DNA of 64,000 bases from Tetradesmus obliquus (GCA_030272155.1 CP126194.1:4269501-4333500); one strand, 5' to 3'; shown: positions 29,501 through 42,046, counted from the stretch's first letter. Numbers and translations are program-made. Notes: generated by a model from the letters alone, not told the origin.

Positions 29501-29936
29501 CTGCTGCACTGCCGCGCTGCTGCTGCTGCTTCGTCCAGATGCTGGGCCCCACTGCCGCCACCTCGCTGCTGGGCCTGGGTGCGCTGCTGGTGGGAGGCCG
29601 CGTGGTGCTGCGACGCATCTTCGAGGTGGGTTGCAAGGAAAGGAGGCATACATAGTAACAGCACACAGTAGGTGCTTGTTGTACATTCGGATGGGTCTCA
29701 TGGTGGTGCCGCGCCGCATCTTCGAGGTGGGCTGTGAGGTGGCGCAAACCAACACATCACACAGCAGGCATGTGCACCATGTGCTTATGTGCATGATTCA
29801 GAGCATCTCTGCAACACTCAACAAGCGCGTGGCTAGAATCCTGCATACTGGTGTTGCGCTGCAGCAGCTCACAAAGGATCACGCATACTGCTGCATTGCT
29901 CTGCGTGACTGGCAGCAGGATTTGCAGTCACTGACA

Positions 29937-29971
<35 letters not shown>

Positions 29972-30916
29972 CCCCTTAGATCATCGCGGAGTCCCGCAGC
30001 AGCGAGGCGTTTGTGGCGCTGTGCCTGCTCACGGTGGGCGGCAGCGGGCTGCTGACCAAGATGCTGGGCCTGAGCGACACGCTGGGCGCGTTCATCGCGG
30101 GAGTGCTGCTGGCAGAGACCAGCTTCAGGACACAGGTGTGTGCGGGGGATAAGTGCGTGTGACGGCGAGCTTTGGGCAGCGCTGTTGCTGCAGCAGCGCT
30201 GTCTTCAGCAGGTGCTTCGCGGCCTCTGTGTTGCTGCTGGCGTGAAGCATCACAGTGCTTCCCCGGCATCCACCGGTTTGGTCCGGACCTCTCCTTGTTT
30301 CGGTCTTTGCTCAAACATCTGTTGGTATCCTTACAACTGTGCACTCACCCAACTGCTGCCTGCCATCCAACTTGCATCTTCTCTCTCACCAGGTGGAGGC
30401 GGACATCCGGCCCTTCCGTGGTCTGCTCATTGGTCTGTTTTTCATGAGCGTGGGTGGCTCCATCAACATGGGCGTGCTGCGCGACAACTGGGACGTGATC
30501 GCGTGGATGCTGGCGGGACTGGTGTCGCTGAAAGCTGCTGTCAACATCGCGCTGGGGCCGCTGTTTGGACTGAGCAAGTGAGCAGAGTTGCGCTGTTTAA
30601 AATTGTGTTCGGTTTATAGGTTTGTGTACAGGAGTTTGTGGTGTTGAGCGGGGCCGTGACAACTGGGACGTGATTGCGTAGATGGTGACTGGTTTGTTCA
30701 GCTCAAAGCGGTGGTCAACATTGCAATGGGGCCGCTGTTTGGGCTGAGCCAGTCCGTGAGAGGGGCAGCAAGTGACAGTTCTGGCGTAGAGCGTCCTGTT
30801 GTGGTGTGAATCCCAGCAGCTCAGGTTGCTAGGGTGCTCTTTTCCAACGCGTGCAGTATGAAGTGCTGCGTGATCTTGCCACATCACACCTACCATAGCT
30901 TACACTGACGCCTCGT

Positions 30917-30961
<45 letters not shown>

Positions 30962-32147
30962 TCCAGGTCTGAGTCCATCCGCACAGGCTTCCTGCTGAGT
31001 CAGGGAGGCGAGTTTGCCTTTGTGCTGCTGACCCTGGCCTGCCAGCTGCAGCTGCTGCCGGAGGAGCTCAACCAGATCCTCATCATCACAGGTAGGCGTG
31101 GGGCTGGCTCTGTGTTGAAGGGAGCGCGGGAGCAGTTGTGCTTGATGCCCGTGCAGTGTGTGAACCCCCCCCCCCCCCCCCCCCCCCGCTGGCGTATGTG
31201 CTCTTGCCGTGCTCAATACGTGTGTACTCTGTGCTGCTGCTGCCGCAGTGGTGTTCTCCATGGCGCTGACGCCTGCTCTGGCTGAGCTGGGCAGCAGGCT
31301 GGGGGCGGCGGTGGAGGCTGCGGAGGGCGGCAACACAAGCGATGATGAGGCGCCACCGCCAATCCTGGAGGTGCGGGCTGAAAACCTTTCAGCAGCCTGC
31401 GTTGAAGCCTGTTGTTGGGTGCTGATGTGTACGGGTGCAGCTGCGCTGCCTGCTTCTGGAGCATGCACGTCTGTGTGGCTGTTGGGCGAGAGTTGAAGGG
31501 GTGCGCGGCAGCTGCAGCTGCAGCTCATTGCGCCGCCCCTGTGGTCATTCTGGGCTTTGGCCCTCAGGGCCAGATGCTGGTTCAGTGTCTGCACACTGCC
31601 TGATGAACAAAAATACTGAAACCCATATGCACCAACCGTACCAAACTGCTGTTTCAATGCTGCAGGTGGAGAACCCCGTGGTCATTCTGGGCTTTGGGCC
31701 GCAGGGCCAGATGCTGGCCAACATGCTGGCCTCTCCACTGGCCCAAAACAACAACAAGGCGCGGGCCTATATTGGCTTCGACTTGGACCACGCGCGCGTG
31801 ACAGCCAGCAGGCGCGCTGGCTTCAACGTGGCGTATGGCAACGGCGGGCGGCCCGGCGTGCTCAAGGCAGCAGGTGCGTTTAGGGTTTAGGTTTTGGGTT
31901 CTAACAAACCTTCTAAATACTAAACCACCCTAAACCCCAAGGCATGCAGTTCGACTCAACTGTCGCTGAATCCTAGGCAGTCAGGGCTGTCGTGCTGCTG
32001 CTTCCTGTAGCGGCTGACACAGCATGCTTTGGCGGCATGCATGTAAGTGCAGCCCAGCACGGCTGATGGGCTCCCGTGGTAGCTTGGTGTCACTACAAGT
32101 TGCAAATTAGCTCAGGGTATGCAGCACGCTGACGAGTGCCGTAAGCA

Positions 32148-32195
<48 letters not shown>

Positions 32196-33249
32196 AGGTG
32201 TGAAGAAGCCGAGCGCCATCGTGGTGTGCCACAGCGGGGAGGAGGCGGCCCTCAAGGCGGTGGAGGGCCTGCGCTCGGAGTACCGCGGCGTGCCCATCTA
32301 CGCCTGCGCACAGAACTTCAAGTGAGAAGTGAATTTCAACATATGCTGTTTGGCTTCATGCAGTGGTGGTCGCTGTTCGACTTTGCTTAGAAGAAGAGCA
32401 CCTGTAGCGCGGTGTGGTGTGACAGACGCATGTTGCTGCAGTGCCGGCAGGGTGGGCGGAGCTGCACGCAGCGTCCAGGCAAACAGTACGCAACCGCACC
32501 TACCCACAGCACGCCAGCTGCGTGCTGCTGCTTGCACACTCACAACATTTTTCATCATCATGCTTGCAACAAAGCATATATCGCCGTAAGACAACCCCGC
32601 CGCTGCGCTGTTTGGTCATCACTGCAGGCATGCTGCGGAGCTTCGCGCGGCAGGCGCAGACAAGCTGTGCATTGTCAACAGCGAGGCAGGACTCAACCTT
32701 GGTGCCCAACTCCTGGCTGACCTCGGCAGCAGCGAGACCAGCGTGTCTCTGCTGCGGCGCGGCATTAATGAGGCCCTGGCAGTGCGCACAGCAGCAGACA
32801 ACTCCACGCGCAACACAGCAGCCGCAGCTGAGGAAGCGCCAGCCGTTGCATATGCTGCAGCGAAGAACGGCGCTGCCGCTGCTGCTGAGAAGAAGAAGAA
32901 GAAGCAGAAGCAGGTAGAGCTGTTTGTGTTGGATGGCAAGCATGCGTATGGGCTGCGGGCCGAGGCGCTGGCTCGTGCGGTGACGCCTGACCTGCCGTGC
33001 ACGGAGTGTCCGTTGGTGCGGCAGCAGCAGGAGCTTGACATCCTGAGCAGCCTCGATGAGTCGCTGATGCCAACAGGCATGCTGAGCAGCAGCAGCAGCA
33101 GCAGTGCGGCGTCTGTGGTGGATGTGGATGCGGCAGCAGTGCCTGCTGCTGGGCTGAACGGCAGCAGCAGCAAGGGCGCAGCAGCAGCAGCAGCGGCAGT
33201 GAATGCCAGTGTGGGCAGTAGCACACCTGGCGGGCCCGGATCTGTGTAA
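26585..33249 (+). CDS. KEA3-like plastid K+/H+ antiporter (CPA2, KefB/C type with RCK domain)
   Basis: Cation/proton antiporter of the CPA2/KEA family. KEA3 exchanges K+ for H+ across thylakoids and tunes the proton gradient after light changes. Twelve phase-consistent exons: 26585-27084, 27842-27941, 28561-28725, 29136-29348, 29539-29625, 29980-30135, 30393-30577, 30967-31091, 31249-31370, 31666-31873, 32198-32321, 32628-33249, giving 868 aa. Residues 1 to about 120 form a Ser/Gln/Arg-rich transit-like leader. The exchanger domain begins at SPVLGFLAAGVALEQ, followed by ELGVLFLLYEQGLEL, GILLFQDIAVVPFLVLLPL (the family's Q-D motif) and GAFIAGVLLAETSFR. The RCK/TrkA-N domain starts near residue 555 with the nucleotide-binding GFGPQGQ and FDLD. 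The last ~200 residues are Ala/Ser/Lys low complexity. Most introns contain echoes of exon edges. Thylakoid location is inferred. Confidence 0.93.
28013..28245 (+). repeat. Serial exon-edge echoes in KEA intron 2
   Basis: Copies of the exon 2 end and donor (about 27920-27960) recur near 28028-28075, 28125-28155 and 28225-28245. The string TGGACAGGCTCAAGGTGGGG appears intact in the first two echoes and decayed in the third. The following CTAGCGGGTTTCTGTTGCAG is duplicated as well, so the duplicated unit spans exon end and early intron. Confidence 0.9.
28815..29008 (+). repeat. Two exon-edge echoes in KEA intron 3
   Basis: Exon 3 ends CAGCCTGGTCAGCATCAGGA-CCGTGGACGAG with donor GTGAG (28696-28730). 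Copies lie at about 28819-28852 and 28973-29007, both with a usable-looking donor (GTGAG and GTAAG). The second is preceded by a C15 run. Confidence 0.9.
28953..28967. repeat. C15 homopolymer
   Basis: Run of 15 C immediately before an exon-edge echo in KEA intron 3. Confidence 0.95.
30642..30755 (+). repeat. Exon-edge echo in KEA intron 7
   Basis: Degraded copy of the last ~110 bp of exon 7 (30470-30585): GACAACTGGGACGTGAT, then GTCAACATTGCAATGGGGCC and CTGTTTGG.CTGAGC recur in the same order, with internal deletions. Confidence 0.88.
31165..31187. repeat. C23 homopolymer
   Basis: Run of 23 C in KEA intron 8, the longest homopolymer seen in the window. Confidence 0.95.
31533..31590 (+). repeat. 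Exon-edge echo in KEA intron 9 (copy of exon 10 start)
   Basis: Copy of the first part of exon 10 (31670-31715), which encodes the nucleotide-binding GFGPQGQ loop. GTGGTCATTCTGGGCTTTGG and CAGGGCCAGATGCTGG are both repeated. Confidence 0.9.
31879..31940 (+). repeat. Telomere-like TTTAGGG motif with inverted partner in KEA intron 10
   Basis: Directly after the donor comes TTTAGGGTTTAGG, and about 35 bp later CCACCCTAAACCCC on the same strand, its near reverse complement. Confidence 0.8.
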
Positions 33250-35829
33250 GTGGCCGGCGGCTGCAACAGCTGCTGCTGCTGCTGCCACAAGTTGCAGCTT
33301 TGAGTCTGGTGCTTGTGCTGGTACCATGTGATGTGCGCTGTCATGTGCGCTGTTGGTCATCTCTTTTTGTGCTCCATCATGCACTCTGTAGAGCTGAAAA
33401 GCTGGGTGGCGGCTGCATGGCTGTTCTGCTGAGGCAGCAGTGTTACTTCTGCTGCAGTGGTCTGTGTTGTTCTGTTTCTGGTCCTGTGGTGCTGGCTGGC
33501 TTCCTTTTTGGCTTCGCAATGGCTGGCCAAAGGCCTGAGTGGAGACGTAGGCTCACCAACACACGCCGCATTTCACACGTGAGTTCGTGCATGTGCACAG
33601 CTCGTCAACTGGCGTGCTAGCTGCACTTGGCTGTTCGTGTATTAGCACGGGAGGGTGTCAGGGCAGGTCAGGCAGGAGGGTTTTGAGGTCAGCAGCCCGC
33701 CACCGATTGCTGCTTTGATATTAGGGGCTTTGAATTCGAATGAAAAGATGCAGTCAGGTCACTGGGTGCAGTGGAATGGGGGTGCAGTGCAAGAACCAAG
33801 CATGCATTCATGCATTGCGTGTGGCGTGTTGTGTGACTGCATGGTGCCTGTGGTGTGTCTGGTGGCCTGATTGCACATGTGCATTGAGCAATGCACTGCA
33901 GTTTGAGTAAACAGCGCCTGCACTTACGATCGTGAGAGCTGCCATGGCTGCCCTGCAGAGCTATTACAAGGCTCGCAGGTGTGTCGCCTGTACTGTACAG
34001 AGGGGAGGAACGCTGTGTGTCCAGCTGTTCAGCACTTGCAGGGCTTTGTCCACCAAACCCTGGAGTGTTGTTTGGCTGCGGTGTACCACACATGTAGTTT
34101 AGTGTGACCGAGTGAGAGATCTGTGCCGCTGCATGTGCAGTGTCTGTGCAGCTGTGGCAGTGTTTTGTACTGCGGCAGCTGCACAGCTGCACAGCTGCTG
34201 CATGGCACCTGTATGCTGCCTAGTTGCCAGCAGCTGCGCTGGCAGCTGGAAGCTGTCGGCCGCATAAGAACTGGATTTTCTTTTAAGGCATTCTATGATA
34301 CTACCTAGTCGGAGCATGGCAATGTAGTAGCACACATGCTGCCGCCTGTGTTGTGCAGCTCAGTTTTGCGAGGCAGCTGCCGCCGGTTTGTGACGTCATC
34401 TGAGTCGTTTGATTACAAACAGCTGTAGCAGCATCTCAACAGTGTCCTGACTGTGTCATACATAGGCATATCGTCACGGCGTCAACCTGGGATTAAAGCT
34501 CTTGCTGTTGCCTCAACACAACATCATCGGAGAAGAGGCACGGTTCGGGGGGTTGCCAGGGCTTGTGCCAGGGGCAGACAGTTTTGTGCTGGCGTGGTTG
34601 TACATGGTGAAGTTTCATTCGCAACATGCAGCTGGACAACACAACGGTTGCTTGTGGCGACGGCACTGCGGCAGCAAGCACTTCTGCCAGTTTTGCAGCT
34701 GCTTTTTGAGTTGCTTCTTTTGGGTTGACACCGGCACTCGGGTGCTGTGCCTGTCACACACAATGCAATCCCTGTACAGCTGGCGCTGCACTGCAGTTGC
34801 TTTGCAAGCCCTGTACGGGCTTAAGCTTGTGTGCTGGAGCTTCAGTGCAGCCACTTGCAGTGCAGCGTACCATGGTGGCACTAGTAATGATGTTGTTGGT
34901 ATGCCTGCAGGGCTTTGGAGCACGCTGAACCGCTATGTGTACACTGAGCTGGGTGTTGCTGTTGTGCGAAAGGCCTCGCTGCAGGATCTCTGGCTGTCGA
35001 GCGCCGCTTGTCAGGGCAGCGTGTTATCACTGGTTTGCTGATCTGGCACTGACTGTTTTGTGCACAAGTCTGGGGTAGTTTGGAAGGCCCAGCAAGATTG
35101 GAGCACATGTGCTGTGTCAGTATGTTGCGCCGTCATCTGGCTGTGTAGGTACGCTTTACGGCATACGGATGTGGACAGCTGCAACCACCGCCATCGGGCA
35201 TGTTGCTGGGCCACGTGTGCACAGGCTTGCGTTGAACTATGGGCGACGCCGCTACATGTTTTGGTGGGACGGCAGCCTCCCGTGATGTGAACCTTTGAGT
35301 GCGTCGGGCGGTGCTGCAGATGGGCAGGCCAGTGTCAACCTGTTGGGGTGGCAGGGCGTGGAAACCTGTTAGTAACATGTTAGTAACATGGGGAATCACG
35401 AATGTGCAGCTGATGCATCTGATCCACCTGTGTAGGTTTGCAAGGCCATGCAATTTCATGTGGGAGGCAAACCCGCCACGCCTACATGCTGCAAACATGG
35501 CACCTGCAAGGGCGCTGCAGATCATGGACGCGTGCAGGCCTGCAAATCCAAGGGCGCAAGCTCTTGCTTTGAACAGCATCTAGCGAGCACCACAGCTCAT
35601 AACGTGCAGCACAGGCTGCTCCTGCTGCACACCTGCCACCATGCCTACACATAACAACACCGCACGACTTAACTCAACTTGCCTGCCTCTAGTTGGTTGC
35701 TATGGAACCAGTGCTAAACAAAATGCTTGGTAACGTCTGCTCGTTGCAGAGTTGTTGACCTGATGCACATGCAAGATGAATAAGATCTCAATCAACATAG
35801 TGCAATCGCAGCCTGCCAGTGATGGTCCT
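33250..35829. other. Convergent intergenic region (2.6 kb), no gene recognised
   Basis: Lies between the stops of the KEA-like gene (plus) and XRCC4 (minus). It should hold both 3' UTRs. A duplicated GTTAGTAACATG lies near 35370. Open frames are Cys/Trp-rich and not protein-like. Confidence 0.4.
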
Positions 35830-36313
35830 TCACCGCCTCCTCTTGAAGGCTTTCGGCTTGCGCTGTGCAGCCTCTGCTGGACCATCTTGCGGCTGCTGCT
35901 GCTGCTGCTGCTGTAGAGCAGTGGCAGCCGCGCTGCTGCCGCCTGCACCCAGTGCTGCTGGCGCTTCCGGCGCTGCAGCCACACCCGCACCATCAGTCAA
36001 TCCCTGCGCTGCTTGAGCAGAAGCTGGCCCTGGTATGCTGCCGCCAGCTTGCTGCCGCTGCTGCTGCTGCTGCTGCTGCTGCTGCAGGTACTGCTGCCGC
36101 TGCAGCTCCAATGCTTCTTGAGCCTCGTTGTCAAGCAGCTGTGTAGCTTGATCTAGGTCCATGGCATCAACAGGTTCTGCTGCTGCTGCTGCTACTGCTG
36201 CTGGCTGATCTGGATCAAGCTTTGGTGCTGCACCCAAAGCTGGCCCCAGTTGCTGCAGCTGCTGCGGCGGCTGCTGGCTGATTGGCAACTGCTCCTGCTT
36301 TACAGAAGGCAGC

Positions 36314-36346
<33 letters not shown>

Positions 36347-37258
36347 GGCTGCTGCTCGTTGCCGTGCTGCTGCAGCTGTGCTGGCTCGTCTGACTCGTCG
36401 TCTTCTGTCTCTGCGCCGTATGCTGCTGCCAGCGCCTCATCATCAGTGTTGTGCTCCTCCTCACCCTGGGAGCAGCAGCAGCAGCAGCAGCAGCATCGTG
36501 GTCACAGCAGGTGCAGTGTCAGCAGCTGCAGCAGTTGCCAGCCAAACACCAAGCCGTGTTGCCGCACAAGCTGTTGTACTTGGACACACAGCGGCAGCCA
36601 TAGCTTGCTGCTTGTTGCTGCAAACTCTGTCTGTTGCAATGTCTGTCTGTTGCAGTGTTGCCTTTCTGCAAGCAGTGACCGGCTGGTGGCTGCTGCTGCT
36701 GGTGGTGACATTCACTGCTGCTGCTGCTGCTGCTGGCAGCAGAGTGCCGCCCCACCTGCAGCTGCTCCAGCTGCCGGGCCTGCTGCTGCACAGCATCAGT
36801 GAGCGCTTGGATGCGCTCTGACTTCTTGTTCAGCAGCATGGCAAACTGCAGTACAAGACAGCCAAGCAGCAGCAGCAGCAGGGGCAACGGGCATGAAAGC
36901 AGTTGCTTGTGCATTGGTTGCCGCTGTTGCGCACTGTCACAAAGCACCTTGCCGGCGCACCACCCAATCTGACAATCACCCGCGCGCCAAGCACTTTACT
37001 GCTGCTTGTCATCCGCATCACAAGAGGAACACATGTTGGTATGCATGTTTAGGAGTGCCATGTTGCACAGCTTCAAGCAGCAGGCAGCATCATAGGTGTT
37101 GATGACGTGCAGCAGGCATCAGCAGGCACCAATCACCTTGGTAAACAGCGCCTGCTCCTTGCCCTGCCACTCCTGCGTCTTCTGCTGCAGCTGCTGCTGC
37201 CTGTCGCTCAGGGAGCGCTCTAGCAGCAGCTGCGCCTTGCGGGACTCATCCATGGCAG

Positions 37259-37289
<31 letters not shown>

Positions 37290-38534
37290 ACACATGTCGT
37301 TATGATGGTCACTGCTAGTGGGTGCGGTAAACTGTCGCATGATAAACTGCAACACACTGCAGGACTGCCAATCACCGTGCCAAATTGGAGCAGGTCCTGG
37401 CAGCAGTGGAGCCTTGTGATGTTGCAGCAAGTTCCCGAGGAGTTGCTTATACATACACTGCAAGCAAGAGGCAGCTGTCTGCCTCACCTTCATCGCACTG
37501 TATGAGGTCATGACGTGCGCCATGATGAGCCGTATGGCGCTGCTGCTGTCCTGCTGCTGCTGCTGCTGCAACGGCGGCGTGACGCGCATCATCTCCCGCA
37601 CATGGCTGTTGCTGCGCTGCCAGGACCACGTCAGCTGCACACAGGCAGAGGCGGGTGCAAGGGGTGTGTATGTTAAAGAGTAAGCATCGGAATGTTTGAT
37701 ACATCAGGTGTCAAGCAAATACATTTGTGCTTGTGAGCGTTGCGCTGTGAAGCTGGCTGTGGCAGCCACGACTGGCACGTCACAAGTGGCGCACAAAGGG
37801 TTTGACAGAGCAGCAACCGGCTGCGCAGGCTCGGCGGCATGCACATGCATGAGCAGTGTGGAAGTCATCACGGGATTCAAGTTTCAGAGTGACTGGCATT
37901 GTGTGCACGAGAGACCACGGTGCTAACGCAAGGTGTGGGTGCCAGTGTGTGCTGCATACCTCTAGCTGCTGCTCAGGGCCGCGTGGGGGCTGGCGAACGC
38001 TGTAAGTGTATTGGGTGGCTGCTGCTGCTGCATCCGCAAGCGCCTCTTTTGCCCTCTTCCATGCTGCGTCAGCGTCCATTGCCTGGTAGGCGACAGTGCA
38101 GCCTGCAGGTACCATGCAGGCAGGCGACATGCTTGAAGCACACACTATCAGCATGACAAGCTGTTACTCGTGCACCTGTTGCATGCTGTTTGCTTGTAAT
38201 GAGAAAGGATGCCGTACGGCATTGTGTACGCAGAGTGCAAGCATGCTTGTGCACGTAGCAAGCATACTGCCTCAGGTGATCACAGCCAGACTTGAACATC
38301 AGCCGACAGGCTGCGCAAGCGCAAAGGTGTACCTCAAACCAGCTAGAACTGTTGCATACTGGACAGCTCCCAACCTGTTGCGCTCCAAGCATCGCTGCAG
38401 TCTGTGAGCCAGATGTCAAACTGTCTGCTGTTGTCATGCCAGTGCACCAGCACAAACAGTGGACCTGCAGGTCCCTTGCTGTCAGCATTATCAAGCGTCC
38501 TGCAGAATGCTGACAAGGCAGCTTCAGTAGTCAT
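35830..38534 (-). CDS. XRCC4: XRCC4 homologue, non-homologous end-joining factor
   Basis: Scaffold for DNA ligase IV in end joining of double-strand breaks. Six exons in phase: 38534-38375, 38102-37960, 37634-37488, 37259-37137, 36845-36756, 36465-35830, giving 432 aa. The head domain contains FVLVHWHDNSRQFDIWLTDC then SDAW (family: VSW...ITLTDG.SAW). An AWKRAKEALAD helix follows, then LTWSWQRS (the family's LSWTFEK strand). The coiled coil over about residues 150-220 includes SLSDRQQQLQQKTQEWQ and FAMLLNKKSERIQALTD, which match the FLSVLNAKKAKLRALRD signature. The tail (221-432) is acidic, then poly-Gln and Ala-rich, and ends KPKAFKRRR, a likely nuclear localisation signal. The conserved head Gly (TDG) is Cys here. 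It is divergent from TRM5. Confidence 0.87.
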
Positions 38535-38953
38535 AAATGGGGTTCCACCAGTGTGCTGCTGGCGAGAAAAGGAAGTGAATCACTGTGACGAGAGCTGTAC
38601 AGCACAGCCCTGAGGAATACTGCATTATTCAGACAGGTGCCTCAACTCCAAGAATAACGATGCCTTTCGAGATGAATGTGTTTGCGATCGGGCTGCCTAA
38701 GCATGGTTATGCGCCAGAAGGAGACGTTGCTTCAAACAAAGCCCTGGTGACGCATGACACCTGCTCAAATCAGACGGCCCCACTTCCCGCTGTGTCTTGT
38801 TTACTTTGAAACTAAACTTGTACGGTTTTGACCAACGCTGAACATAGTCACCAGCTCACCGACACCTGCTGCACCGGCGGCATGCAGCAGTAAAACTGCT
38901 CCCACTTCTCCGACCTGTGGATGCTCATCTGCAGGAGAGCTCTGTGCATAGCT
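38535..38953. promoter_or_regulatory. Divergent promoter region, XRCC4 / TRM5
   Basis: 419 bp separate the two start codons, so both promoters and 5' UTRs fit in a compact shared region. No core element was identified by eye. Confidence 0.5.
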
Positions 38954-39065
38954 ATGGCCCAGCAGCCGGTGGTTGATAGGTCAGCCTTCAAGCAGGTCAT
39001 CAAGCTGCCTGCGCTGAGGGTGCCCACCAAGGCATGCAATGACCTGATGCGCAAGCTGCGCGGGT

Positions 39066-39104
<39 letters not shown>

Positions 39105-42003
39105 CGGCAGCAGCGAAAGGATAAGGTTACTGTGGGGATATAGTGTGCTTGTAAATCTGTAACAGATACAGTTCTAGGCAATTGGTATATACTCTGCAAT
39201 GGTGGCCCAGCTGGGCAATCGCAAGTCACAACTGCATCGCATGCTGCTCCTCTGAAAGGATGGCTTTCAGCTAATCCTGCAAGCAGGCTGCAAGCCAGCA
39301 CTATGCTGTCTGACACGGCTGGCCCCCTGCTGTGTTGTTGTGTTGACCGCAGCAGGTTCACCTTTGACCTGCCAAAGACCAAGTGCATCGTGCATGACGG
39401 CGACAGGCAGGATGTGCGGCTGCTGCTGCTCAGCCAGGAGGTGGACCCACAGGGTGAGCAGCAGCAGCAGCAGCAGCTGCAGCATCACTGTCGGCGGCAG
39501 CGGGGCTAATGCACCTGACAATATTGCAGTGCGGTGAATCGGAAGCAGCAGCTGCACACAGCAGTGACATGACATGTGTCAAGTCCTGGAGGAAAGCAGT
39601 GACATGACATGTGTCAAGTCCTGGAGGTGTTCCTCAATCATAGCGGCGACTGTAGCTTGCACCTGCCTTTGCCCTGCGCAAGTTCATGCTTACACCTGGC
39701 CAGCCATGCAATGCAGGCACAACAGCACTTTGCTTCCTGCTGGTGAACAGGCAAAGTTCCAAACAGGAAAATACGGACCCCCTCCTGCTGAGCACAAGGC
39801 GTGTGCTGCTGTTCAAACACGAACTGTGCATGCGCATCCACCCCCCTGCTCTGACCTGCCCTGCCATACCACACCTGCCTGCCTGCAGCGTTCAGCCCTG
39901 ACCTGCAGGCGCTGCTGCAGCCAGTGGAGGGCTGGGAGCTGACCAGCCACGACATGACGCTGGAGTACCAGCACTTCACCGCAGACGCGGTGCTGCGGGT
40001 GAGCTGGCAATGCAGTGACAAGCAGTATGTGTTTGACAGTATGTGATTTGATGTGATGTGGTGTGATGTGATGCAGTGTGTGATGTTTTGCAATTAGCAG
40101 ATGCTTTCTGGCACAGCAGCAGCCTTACAAATGTGTGTACAGAATGTGGCGCAGATGGCGTGGACAAGCGGCAGATGCCGTGCTACAGGCGACAGCTTTT
40201 AGCAGTGCCGCAGGCAGTCACTGTGTCCAGCAGCAGCCGCAGTGTGCAGCGCGAGCCTGCTCCCATCAGGGAGCGCGCGCCGTACTGCTGCCATCATGTG
40301 CAGTAGATCTGTTCCACAAAGCACGTCGGCTACTTTCAGTGCAAGCGCCTCCTCTGCGCACTGCCTCACCGCATGCTGCCCTGCTTCTCTAACAACAGAT
40401 GCAAAAGCTGCTGCCTGAGGTAGGCGAGGAACTCATCTCCTTGCAGACTCATCTGGGAGCTGCTGCTGCTGCTGCTGCTGCTGCTACTGCTTGAATCATG
40501 CGCAGAAGCTGCTGCCCGAGGGAGTCGAGGTGCCCACCTCCTTTGAGTCCATCGGCCACATCGCGCACCTCAACCTGCGCCCCGAGCAGCTGCCGCACAA
40601 GGCGCTCATAGGCCAGGTCATACTGGACAAGAACCCCACGCTGCGCACAGTGGTCAACAAGGTGCGGCGGCTGGCTGGGCAGCAACCATGATCATAATTA
40701 AAATCAGCATGTTGTCAGCAAGCCACATGAATGACGTCATCCATCCAGCATCCCAAAGTGTGTGGCCAACAAGGTACTGCCCACGTGCGGCTGGCAGTTG
40801 CGCTGCCCGTGCAGCAGCATGCTGCGATTGCTGAGCCAGCTGGCGCATAACACCCTGTGCCAGAGTGTTGTGTGTGCTGCTGCCTGCTGCTCAACGAAAC
40901 TCTTGCCGATGCTAGCTGCACCTTGTCATGCTGCCAACATACCTTGCTGCTGCTGCTGCTGCTGCCGCAGCTGGGCAGCATAGAGAACGAGTACCGCGTG
41001 TTTGACATGGAGGTCATCGCTGGGGAGCAGGCCTTTGAGACGGAGGTGTCACAGCACGGCGTGCGCTTCAGGCTGGACTTCTCCAAGGTGAGAAATGCTG
41101 CGGTCCGGTGCAACATGTAGTAGTTTAGCAGCGTTTTAGCTGAACATGAAGTATGTGTGCATGTTGCCATGAGGCCAGGTGCAGTCAGAAAGTGATGAAG
41201 TACAGCGGCAGCAGAGGGGTGCTGGGCTTGCAGCCAGCGCAGCGCCAGCACGCATTTGTTAGCAATCAGCAAACATACAGCACAGCTCCGGCAGCTCACA
41301 CGCCGTGCATACCGGTGCCATTACTTCACCGCAAGGCACCTATACATTCCTTCAACCGGCTTGATTTGACTGGGCATAACTCAGAGTTCACTGTGATTTC
41401 CACACACTGCAGGTGTACTGGAACTCGCGGCTAGAAACTGAGCACAAGCGGCTGGTAGCCAGCTTCCAGCCCGGGGAGGTGGTGGCTGACATCATGGCAG
41501 GCATAGGGCCCTTTGCGGTGCCAGCTGGCAAGCACGGCTGCAAGGTGAGGGGGCTGCCGGCACCTTCTGCAGCAGCAGCAGCAGCACTAGCACCAGCACC
41601 AGCCGCTGACGCTGTCATGTCAGGACAAGCCGCAATATTGGTATCTGGCAGCCTTGCAGCCGATTAGCAAACCCGATGTTGCATAGCTTCGAGCTGACAC
41701 GGTCATGCTGTCACATTGCACAGGTGTATGCCAACGACCTCAACCCGGAGAGCGCCAAGTACCTGGCGCTCAACGTGCAGCTCAACCGCGTGGGTGCCCA
41801 AGTGACGCCCTTTAACATGGACGGCCGCCAGTTTGTGCGGCTGCTGCTGGCCACACCTGGCGGGCCAGTAGACCAGCTGCCACTACCAGCAGCAGCAGCA
41901 GGGCAGGCAGCAGAGCAGGCAGCAGCACCTCAGCAACCTCAGCAGCAGCAATCACAGCAGCAGCCCCAGCAGCAAGAAGCAGGTGCCACAAACCAGCAGC
42001 CAA

Positions 42004-42046
<43 letters not shown>

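Noticed and set aside
30890-31657. 255-codon minus-strand frame
   Set aside because: Crosses KEA exons 8 and 9 and the C23 run in antisense; an artefact of GC-rich coding DNA.
32500-33519. 339-codon minus-strand frame opposite the last KEA exon
   Set aside because: Composition mirrors the plus-strand Ala/Ser/Lys coding exon; no recognisable domain.
34502-35041. 179-codon plus-strand frame between the KEA-like gene and XRCC4
   Set aside because: Cys/Trp/Ser-rich translation without conserved motifs or splice-consistent partners; it lies in a convergent 3' region.
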